A model generated the notes under the pieces. It was not told the origin of the DNA, did no database searches, and saw nothing but the letters and a program-made list of their open reading frames with translations. Positions 55,190 to 64,000 of a DNA stretch of 64,000 nt are shown here, piece by piece. The stretch's first letter is position 1. The number at the start of each line of letters is the position of its first letter. Origin of the DNA: Heloderma charlesbogerti. Taxonomy: Eukaryota; Chordata; Lepidosauria; Squamata; Helodermatidae. The stretch lies in assembly GCA_026122225.1 (NCBI GenBank), contig JANEZZ010002357.1, forward strand, positions 434,001 to 498,000, written 5' to 3'. A program made the translations under genes and the position numbers.

Positions 55190-57060
55190 TAAACAAATAT
55201 GTTTGGGGGAGGCATTGAAAACTTGCCACATTTTCTGCCTCCTAAGCCACATGTGGGAGGGTGTTCTGGAGAGTGGGTGCCACTACTGAGAAGGGCCCCT
55301 TTCATAATGTTACATGAATGACCAAAACAAGGCTTCCTCAAAAGATCTCAAAAGTTGACTGGATGTATATAGGGGAAGGTGGTCTGCTAGTCCTGCCGAA
55401 TTGCATAAAATAGCTTGTGCAAGGCTGGAACATGGATGGTGTTGGCCCTGTGGATCAAGCAAGACTCGAGATTATCTTTGGTACTTTCTAATGCAGGTAT
55501 GTGAAACCTCAAATTTGGCCCACCTGACCTCCCAATCTGGCTCTCCAGAGTTCTCCAGATGACCAAGCTCCCTTCCCCTGGCCCCACCCCCTTTCTGAAA
55601 GTCTTAAGATTCTTATACATATGGGAAAAGGTTGTCTGGTAGGTTACCTGATTCCAAGCCATTTAGAGCTTTAAAGGTTAAAACCAGGACTTTAAACTGG
55701 ACACAGAAATGGATTGGACAACAGTGCAGCTGATAAAGCACAGGCGTAATATGGGCAAACCAGCCAATCCCAGATTAGCAATCTAGCAGCCCTGTTTCAG
55801 ACCAACTGCAGTTTTTGTACCATTGTTAAAGGCAGCCCCATGTTCAACACAGTGCAATAGTCTAAATAGGAGGTTACCACAGCATGGGTAATTGTGTCCA
55901 AACTATCTCCATCCAGATAAAGCAAATGCTCTACTGATATCAGCTGAAGCTGATTAAAGGCATTTAGAGCCCCAGAGATCACTTGAGATTCTAATGATGG
56001 TGCTGGATCAATAAGCACCTCTTGATTGTGAACCTGATCCTTTAGGGCAGTGTAACCCCAGATAGAACAGGCTGAACATCATTTCTCCAGGTGGACAGAC
56101 CAGTGACCTCACCCTCATCCAATCCATTACCACATCCAAGCACCAGTTCAGGACAGCCACAACTTCACCTGTGTTTGATGAAAATGAGATAAAGCTGGGT
56201 TTCATCCACATACAGGTGACCAAATCAGGATGGTCTCTCCCAGCGGTTTCATGCAGATGTTGAAGAGCATGGGAGAAAGAACAGAACCCTGCAAAACCCC
56301 AAAGCATGATTGTGAATGGGGTCCAGCAATTCACTACCACTTTCTGAAAATAGCCATTTGAGTAGGAATGGAACCACCACTAAGCCTCCCACACCCAGTC
56401 CCAACAGCCTATCCAGATAACATAGCTGATAGTATCAAAAGCCAGTGAGATAGAATCATAGAATCATAGAATAGTAGATGTAGCAGATGTCAAAGAGAAT
56501 CAACAGAGTTGGTTACACTTCTCTTTGTCTTTCTCTCAACAACTGACCAAGGCAGCTTCGGTCCCAAAACAGAAATCTGTGAAATGGATTTAAATAATCA
56601 GTTTCATCCAAGAGTGACTGGAGTTTTCTAGCCACCATTCTCTCAATCACCTTCACCAGGAAGGGGATGTTAACCACTGGCCTGTAGTTGTTCATGCTGT
56701 CTGGATTCAGACTAGATTTCTTCAGGAGTGATTGAATTATGGCTTCTTTTAAAGAAACTGGAACCAATCCCTCTCTCAATAAGGCATTTACAACTTCCTG
56801 GGCCCAGACAGACATTCCCTCCCTGCTAGGTCCAAGTGGTTGGCAGGACTCGATCAAGCCCCTTGTCTACATCCTCAGTCTCCAGTGACTAAAACTCCTC
56901 CAATGAAACTGAACTAGATGACACTGCATTAATTGTGGAATCCAAGTCATGGCAGATATGGGTGACTTTATCCTCCAAGTGTCTTGCAAATGCATCACAG
57001 CATGCCTGGGCCAGATTTCAAAAGGCCCCACACCACATGAAAAAAGCTCTGCTGAATGAC
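55190..57060 (-). mobile_element. L2-type LINE, antisense, degenerate
   Basis: On the minus strand the early RT motif is readable (LLKKSSLNPDSMNNYRP then IPFLVKVIERMVARKL, near 56600-56720), followed lower down by a degenerate palm (HALQHLHETAG and VLNWCLDVVMDWMR, 56100-56270) and the C-terminal segment (SLESQVISGAL, near 55990). Frames shift repeatedly. A short CR1-like tail (AATCATAGAATCATAG) interrupts it at 56452-56487. Confidence 0.75.
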
Positions 57061-57370
57061 ATTGAAAGGATACAGTGATGGAAGAGAAGTAGGCTCAATA
57101 CTGGGCTCTTACTCATGTTTGATTGGATTTCCCATGAGTTTTTCTCCACCAGTTTTTGAATCTGGAACATCAGAGATATTTGGCATGAGGATTCCTTTTG
57201 GTTAATGCTTCAGTTTTCAAATGAAAAATCTACAACATATGCATAGCTCGTCCTCCTTATCCTCCAGCCCACAAAAGGTAGAATAAGGTGAAGGAGTGTG
57301 CAAAAACTGAAGAGTCAAATACCTGACATTCACCTAGAGTGGCACAGAGGTTATCCATATGCCACACAGG

Positions 57371-57621
57371 GAATCATAGAATCATAGAACAGTAGGGTTG
57401 GAAGGGGCCTACAAGGCTATCGAGTCCAACCCCCTGCTCAATGCAGGAATCCAAGTCAGAGCATCCCTGACAGATGGCTGTCCAGCCTTGTCTTGAACGC
57501 CTCCAGTGTGGGAGAGCCCACCACCTCCCTAGGGAATTGGTTCCATTGTCGTATTGCTCTAACAGTCAGGAAGTTTTTCCTGATGTTCAGCCGGAATCTG
57601 GCTTCCTGTAACTTGAGCTTA
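57371..57621 (-). mobile_element. CR1 LINE 3' end, antisense
   Basis: Begins with GAATCATAGAATCATAG, the reverse complement of the CR1 terminal repeats, and continues through the same C-terminal coding block as the copy at 22003-22376 (TTTTTCCTGATGTTCAGCC). Confidence 0.88.
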
Positions 57622-57829
57622 CAAGTGGAATTACAGTGAATCCACACACAATATGCCTGAGAAAAAACAAGGACAGAATTCATGTTGTACACAATGGATC
57701 TTGCTATGCCTATTCATCACCAATGGCAACTAATTAGGAGTGGGTCACGCCCATGCTGACTGGATTCTGTATTCATCTGATTGGACTTTGCATTTATTTG
57801 TGACCTGCAGAATGCTGTGATGGACCTAG

Positions 57830-57995
57830 AGCTATCTCCTGCACATACACCTATCTGTTTAGGTGACCATGCCATGCATCTGACTTATTGGCCTCTGAGC
57901 CCATGAAAGCTTACGCCACAATAAATTGTGCTACTCTTCTAAGGTATCACACGATGCTGGTGTTTTTGGTGCAACAGACTAACAAAGGTCTGGAA
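57830..57995 (+). repeat. Dispersed repeat with decayed hammerhead-like core
   Basis: CTGACTT at 57880-57886 replaces CTGATGA; GCCTCTGAGCCCAT and GAAAGCTTACGCC follow, then CACAATAAATTGTGCTAC and TGCAACAGACTAAC typical of the same repeat class as 12130-12290. Confidence 0.45.
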
Positions 57996-60900
57996 TTAAT
58001 TCCTCTAGAATTAGTCCCCAATTATAGTTTTTGTATGAGGTCTGAAGTAGGAAACTACCAGAGACTGTATTCTCTAATATGGAGCTCCAGTTCCATTCAA
58101 TAACATTCTCCGAAGTCCGGAAGCATGAGGGATAAAGTACCTGGGACAGGTCAATGTCATGGAAGAATTACATCTGATTCTTCTTAAATGGGAATAATTA
58201 TTTGTTTTTACTGAACATCTTTCACGCATGAATAAAGATGAATCAAGAAGAACAAACCTCAAATACTCCCAAGCCCCGCACAAGGGTAAAAAAAAAAAAA
58301 TGCCATTTGATTCTTCTCACATTGTATCTATGCCTACATAAAATAGTTGTGTCCATACATTTGTTTTGTTTTGTTTTTTAAATGAACTTTTTTTTGAATA
58401 GGGGAAATTGTTTTCATGTTAACTGATGTTACATATATATAGCACAGCTACTGATGAGGGCAGAAGCTGAAATGTTTAGCTTAAAATGTATTTTTAATAC
58501 TCTATCATTAGTCTTTACATACACACACTAATATATGCACTAATTTCTCCCACTAGTTTCTCCAGGACTGACCCTCGTGCTCTGGTGTTTTAGATGCAAA
58601 ATCCTCATAGTCACACACACTATTTAATGCAGGGCATAATCTATTTCCGTTGGCCATTTCCACCCAAATCTTGTTGTAGGAAGCAGGACTTACACAAGAA
58701 CAGCTTCCCACCCTTTTTCCCAGTAAGACTTCAGAGGATAACTTTCCATTGGATTTTTGCCCCACAGATCTCTCTCTGTCTCTCACGCTGCCTTCTTCAA
58801 TTATACCCAAATCCCCCATCCGCTTCACAACAGGAACGTTTCTGGCTTCCTTCTTTAATACTAATTTAATGCCTGGGTTGCAGTCTAACTGACATTAGTT
58901 GGATCAGGATACATATAAACCCAACTGACTGCAAAACTAAATGCAAAACCTCTTTTTGTGTAAGACTTGCTGGAATGGCAGAAAGGAAAATAAGACCCAT
59001 CCGACATCCCTCTGGAATTTTTATGATTATTTTACACAGTGACTAACTACAAGTACTGGAAACAGAATAGAAAGCTTTTTGTGTCCTTTTACTGGACAAT
59101 TTATGCCTCTATTTAATTTTGAACTTGGCAATGAGGCAACACTTTGTTTATTGCATAAAAGTAATATCAGAAGGAACAGATTGAATCCTGCTAGCTAGCA
59201 GCTGGATGGGTCTAAAAATGCTTCCTGTTTTCATAGCTATGACTTAATAACACTTTTTTTTTTTAAAGGGGAAATGTGTCTACTAAACTGAATAATCCAA
59301 TAAAATGACTATTCCTTGAAATCAATGGTATAACAATAGGGTGGAGAATGGGAATAGATAGCTCCATACATACACACAACTGGGGGGACATGTCAGTACC
59401 TCTTAAGCAGCCCACCAGCTACTCTCAACTGTCATTTTAAACTGTAGCAAGCATTTCTAAGCATTAGAAAAAACAATTTAAACACCTTACTCTTTTGTCT
59501 ATTAGTCCAGCTGCCAATACTAAATCTGCTGAACATGGGCACCATTTGGTGCAGAGAGCCCAAAGCCATTTGACTAACAGAGCGTAGGCTGTCACTGTTA
59601 CTTCTTAAGAATGACTCTGAAGCAAACCAGAGTGCCAGGTATAAGCCGAAGGGAAGGAGCAATGTACAAAGGTGTGGCCAAGAGATAGAAATGGTCTTGT
59701 AGTCCCCTCACACACTATGGAACTAGGGTGGGAGATAAGCAAGAGTACAAATCATAGAACTGGAAGGGTTATCTGGAAGGAAGAATGGATAATTCAGTCC
59801 AACCCACTGCTTGGAGATGGCATGCTTCTCTCAGCCAGTCACCATCATTCCTGCATCTAAAGGGTGCACTGCTGTTGTGTGTTTTCTATATGGGACTATC
59901 TCTAAAACTTCAGCTAGTGTAGAATGCCAACATCCACGGCATACTTGGGTTACAGTATATTACAACAGTGCTGTGTTAGGGTGCATCAGGGTTTAACCAG
60001 AAACGTCTATGACCTGAGGCTGGGAGCTGGCCTTCTAGCCTAGCCTCTATGATCACCAGGCCCAGACTCCTTCAGCACAGAAGGATATAGGCTGTGATGG
60101 TCTGGTCTTCCCTTCTGCCTGATCAATACAGCAGAAGCTCCTGCCAGGGTCGTACACTAGCCACTGACTGTGAGGACCCTGGGTTGGAAAGTGCTTACAC
60201 TAGATCCCGTTCCAAGATATGGGCCACCCAGATCCCAGCATGGCCCTGACAAGCTGGAGCATTTGCACTGATGTCACCCTATGGCCTTCTTGGAACAGCT
60301 GATGGACCTGCTTCAACCTACAAAGCCCTCAATGGCTTACAGACTGTACCCCTTAAGAGGCTACCTTCCCTCTTACATTCTGAAAAGCACTCTCTCAGAT
60401 CTGCCAAGAGCACTTTCCTAATTGTTACTTCTTTACATCAAGTCCATAAAGGTTGTGCAGACAAGTATTCTTAATGGCTGCCCCAAGAGGTTCTCTTAAG
60501 TATGAATTAGAAAATTTTCTGGAAATGCTCTCTGGACCACACATTATAGCAAAGTCTGTGGACCTACATAGCAATGAGCTCCCAAGGCTTCTGGAAAGAA
60601 GTCATTTTTGTTAGAGAGAACTGGCACATTGGATGCCTACAGAGAACAGTAAAATGTCTGAAATGGCATGCAATTTAGATGGAAAACACCAAAATTAAAA
60701 GCACAATTAGACTGCCTGGATCTCCCACTGAAATCAAATAGGAGTAACAGAAATGAATTAACTAATCCTGGATCACTAAAAAAACACACACCCTAATATT
60801 GAATGAAATGTTTAATAATGAAAACACACTACGCTTTTTAGGTACCAGCCTAGGATACTTTAAATATACATCTAAAATTGTGAATATAACCATGCTGACA

Positions 60901-61353
60901 TCAACAATTCCACTTGCAATGCTTGCCACGGCAGTTGTGGGGTGACTCTTTGGTGACCTGATGAGCACCCAGCCTTCCTCCCAACTTTGAAGCTGCAAAG
61001 GTGGGCAGAGATCATCCTGGCACTTGTGCAGCAATCACCACCACCTCCCCAGCTTCAAAGTTGGGAAGAAGGCCGGAGGTTGTTTGGCAGCTGCATGGCC
61101 AAGGTGCCAGGATGGCCTTGCCCATGAAGAAATCAACAGCAGCAAAATCTACCAGTCATTCCTGCTCCAGAACAGGAAAGTTGAGTAGGAGACAGACACT
61201 ATTGCTTGAAGGTCCTCAGGGTGCCTTCAAGCAGCAGGACCGACTGGGCATTCCCCTTGCTGGCCCTTCCCTTGGGAAAAGCTGTGGGGAGTAGGGTGTT
61301 AGGTGCTGCTGTTGGAGTGCCTTCCAGCAGAGGCGCCCAACCCAGCCCACTGC
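57996..61353. other. Upstream flank, no gene seen (one CR1 remnant)
   Basis: AT-rich with homopolymer T/A runs near 58284 and 59250. 60270-60480 has faint LINE-like coding words (CTACAAAGCCCTCAATGGC) but is too decayed to assign. Confidence 0.45.
59746..59850 (-). mobile_element. CR1 3'-end remnant, antisense
   Basis: AATCATAGAACTGGAAGGG and TCCAACCCACTGCTTGG are degenerate copies of the CR1 terminus. Only about 100 bp can be recognised. Confidence 0.5.
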
Positions 61354-61855
61354 TGTCAGGATTGATTCTGAGCGCAGGGAGATAGTTAGCAGCTCAGATT
61401 CAGAAGAGAAACAGCCAGAACCAAGGGATACATTTTCCCAAGCCAGTTCAGATATGGGTAGGAGTGCTTCTCAGATTACGAACTCCCAGATGGCTGGGCC
61501 TGAAGCCCCCCCCCCCTTGCTCCCATCTGTGAGAAGCCGGGAGGAGGAGGAGGAGAGTGAGGGCTGTGACCTAAGAGAAGCTAGACGACGGTGCAGAGCT
61601 AAGAGGGAAACGTCAGGGCGGAACTCAGATGGTTGACCAGGTTAGTGACGCGTGAAAAGCGACGTAGGGAAGCATCACTGGAAAAGCAGGACATCCCTCC
61701 CTAAGTTAGTCTAGCCAGCAAGCCTCACTTCAAACTGTAGGCAACACCAGTGTTCCCATTTGGATCCCCTGTTCCCATTTGGATCCCCTGTTGTCATTCT
61801 TTTGTAGCCTGAGAGTCTTCGAGGATTTGTATCTGTAATGAACCTGTTTTGTAAT
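61354..61855 (+). repeat. LTR-like repeat, related TGTCA start (uncertain)
   Basis: Starts TGTCAGGATTGATTCTGAGC with AGCTCAGATTCAGAAGAG; continues to a T-rich end (AATGAACCTGTTTTGTAATTTG). A 19-bp unit (GTTCCCATTTGGATCCCCT) is duplicated in tandem at about 61752-61790. Confidence 0.4.
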
Positions 61856-61976
61856 TTGTAAATAATGAATTTGTGTGTGTGAGTGCATCGGGAAAGAAGA
61901 GGCCCAAGGGAAAAATGACAACTGCCTCCTGTAGAGGAGGGAGGATCTTGGACACTGCTGTGTGAAGGCACTCAGT

Positions 61977-62092
61977 GCTTCTTCTTCTTCACTCAGTGCT
62001 TCTTCTTCAAGCAGTGCTTCTTCTTCTTCTTCTTCTTCTTCTTCTTCTTCTTCTTCTTCTTCTTCTTCACTCAGTGCTTCTTCTTTAAGCAG
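61977..62092 (+). repeat. TTC/GAA microsatellite with ACTCAGTGC spacer
   Basis: (TTC)n runs are separated by repeated CACTCAGTGCTTCTTC-type and AAGCAGTGC words, so short runs look like amplified 17-20-bp units. The longest pure TTC run is about 48 bp. Confidence 0.9.
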
Positions 62093-62446
62093 TGCCACCC
62101 AAGCTGGCATGCTCCTCTTGTTGGGGAGGGGAACTTCCAAGGACAGCGGGGGTGGGAGCATGTGGCTAAAAATTTTGGCTTGATCAGCAAGGCCAGCCAA
62201 TAATTCTAGAACCCTGCAAACATGTATGATACAGGCAATCCCATCAGGAATCTATGAATGGCTACAGTTCCCTGTTTAGACTATAATCTGTGACAAACCA
62301 GAATTTGCCAATGAACTGGCCTGAAGACCACCATTTTAATTTGATATTTTCGACATTTAGCTAGCATTTTGTTCTATCAGATTTAAGCCTCCAGAGGGAG
62401 GAATTAATAAATTCTTCAATTTCTGACTTTGGACAGTCTTAAGGGA

Positions 62447-64000
62447 ACATCCCCCTTCATGGATCACTGCCTTGTTGTGGTGAAGGGGCTTGCGTAACTC
62501 AGTGAAGCCATAAGCTATGCTGTGCAGGGCCACCCAAGATGGACAGGTCATGGCAGAGAGTTCTGACAAAATGTGGTCCACTGGAGAAGGAAATGGCAAC
62601 CCACTCCAGTAGTCTTGCCAAGAAAACTCCATGGAACGTATCACAAGGCTAAAAGATATGATGCCGGAAGATGAGCCCCTCAGGTCGGAAGGTGTCCAGT
62701 ATACTACTGGGGAAGAGCAGAGGGTATTTCCAAGTAGTGCCAGAAAGAGTGAAGCGGCTGGGCCAAAGCCGAAAGGACACTCAGCTGTGGATGTGTCTGG
62801 TGGTGAAAAGAAAATCCGATGCTGTAAAGAACAATATTGTTTAGGAACCTGGAATGTTAGATCAATGAATCAAGGTAAGGTGGAGGTGGTCAAACATGAG
62901 ATGGCAAGATTGAACATCGACAACTTGGGAATCAGCAAACTAAAATGGACAGGAATGGGCGAATTTAATTCAGGTGACGATAACATCTACTATTGTGGCC
63001 AAGAATCCCTTAGAAGAAATGGAGTAGCACTCATAGTCAACAAAAGGGTGGGAAAAGCAGTACTGGGGTACAATCTCAAAAATGATAGAATGATCTCAGT
63101 ATGAATCCAAGGCAAACCATTCAACATCACAGTAATTCAAGTCTATGCCCCAACCACTGAGGCCGAAGAAGCTGAGGTTGATCGGTTCTATGAAGACCTC
63201 CAACACCTTCTAGAACTAACACCAAAAAAAAGATGTCCTCTTCATCATAGGGGACTGGAATGCTAAAGTAGGAAGTCAAGAAATCAGCGAGATAACAGGC
63301 AGGCATGGCCTTGGTGTACAAAATGAAGCAGGACAAAAGCTAATAGAGTTTTGCCAAGAGAACACGCTGATCATAGCAAACACTCTTTTCCAACAGCACA
63401 AGAGACGACTCTACACATGGACATCACCAGATGGTCAATATCAAAATCAGATTGATTATGTACTTTGCAGCCAAAGATGGAGAAGCTCCATACAGTCAGT
63501 CAAAACAAGACCTGGAGCTGACTGTGGCTCAGATCATGAGCTGCTTCTTGCAAAATTTCGGCTGAAATTGAAGAATGTAGGGAAAACCACTAAACCATTC
63601 AAGTATGACCTAAATCATATCCCTTATGAATATACAGTGGAGGTGAGGAATAGATTTAAGGGATTAGACCTGATAGACAGAGAGCCTGAGGAACTATGGA
63701 CGGAGGTCCGTAACATTGTTCAGGAGACAGCAACTCAATCCATCCCAAAGAAAAAGAAATGCAAGAAAGCCAAGTGGCTGTCTGACGAGGCTTTACAAGT
63801 ACCTGAGGAAAGAAGGGAAGCAAAAAGCAAGGGAGAAAGGGGAAGATATATCCAACTGAATGCAGAGTTCCAGAGAATAGCAAGGAGAGACAAGAAGGCC
63901 TTCTTAAATGAACAATGCAAGGAAATCGAGGAAAACAACAGAATGGGAAAGACTAGAGATCTCTTCAAGAAAATTGGAGATCTCAAGGGAACGTTTTGTG
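62447..64000 (+). mobile_element. Bov-B LINE 5' portion, sense, running off the window
   Basis: Starts near CCCCTTCATGGATCACTGCC and includes the GGAGAAGG-AATGGCAACCCACTCCAGTA block typical of the Bov-B 5' region, followed by endonuclease and early RT-linker coding sequence to the last base. From about 63268 onward it aligns with the reverse complement of the copy at 12317-14691. The 3' half lies beyond the window. Confidence 0.88.
62631..64000 (+). pseudogene. Bov-B ORF2 endonuclease region, degenerate
   Basis: The frame opens MERITRLKDMMPEDEP and reaches the APE-type endonuclease at CLGTWNVRS (Asn motif). The usual ISEL motif reads ISKLKW, so the catalytic Glu appears replaced by Lys. The frame stops at TGA 63102-63104, where a CGA-to-TGA transition at a CpG is the likely cause. 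A run of eight A after 63223 adds a +1 shift relative to the expected reading. Further similarity continues to the window end (GADCGSDHELLLAKF region near 63515). At least three lesions make it non-functional. Confidence 0.82.

Overview
This is a vertebrate nuclear window, most likely from a squamate reptile (lizard or snake). Evidence for the host is indirect: Bov-B (RTE-type) LINEs, CR1 and L2 LINEs, a SINE resembling the Sauria type, tRNA-derived SINEs, and many foldback DNA transposons. Intergenic and intronic DNA is AT-rich, and there are no operons, CRISPR arrays or bacterial-style genes.

One host gene is recognised. On the minus strand, 50565..50356 is the first coding exon of DPP6 (long isoform; dipeptidyl-peptidase-like protein 6, an accessory subunit of Kv4 potassium channels). 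It encodes 70 residues and ends at a consensus GTAAGC splice donor. It sits at the inner edge of a CpG island of about 1.9 kb (50150-52050), which should hold the promoter. Everything at lower coordinates (1-50355) is then the start of a very large DPP6 intron 1, and everything above about 52050 is upstream flank. No second exon was found.

The remainder is mostly transposon-derived. Bov-B: 3' fragments at 4780-5027 and 15655-15970, a 5'-truncated copy with an open reverse-transcriptase frame at 12317-14691, and a decayed 5' half at 62447-64000. L2: a long nested copy at 24590-28145, an antisense copy at 55190-57060 and several 3' tails. CR1: copies or ends near 22.0, 29.7, 31, 34.4, 57.4 and 59.8 kb. 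DNA transposons: a 1643-bp Tc1/mariner element with about 225-bp inverted repeats and a broken transposase (44498-46140); hAT-type elements with 8-bp target duplications (16922-17327, 19375-20294, 36146-36310, 38520-38722, and less surely 10809-11177 and 42544-43564); a Harbinger-like MITE family with TTA/TAA duplications (3529-3974, 23389-23813, 41601-41707, probably 40363-40796 and 7935-8720); and several unclassified foldback families.

The most interesting regulatory signals are a near-consensus RE1/NRSE (REST site) at 47062-47082, about 3.3 kb inside DPP6 intron 1, and a pair of RE1-like sites in the two arms of the hAT MITE at 38520-38722. Two sequences match the CTCF core (17851-17864, 48439-48452). 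Three repeat copies carry hammerhead-ribozyme-like cores in various states of decay. No wholly new multi-gene system is visible.
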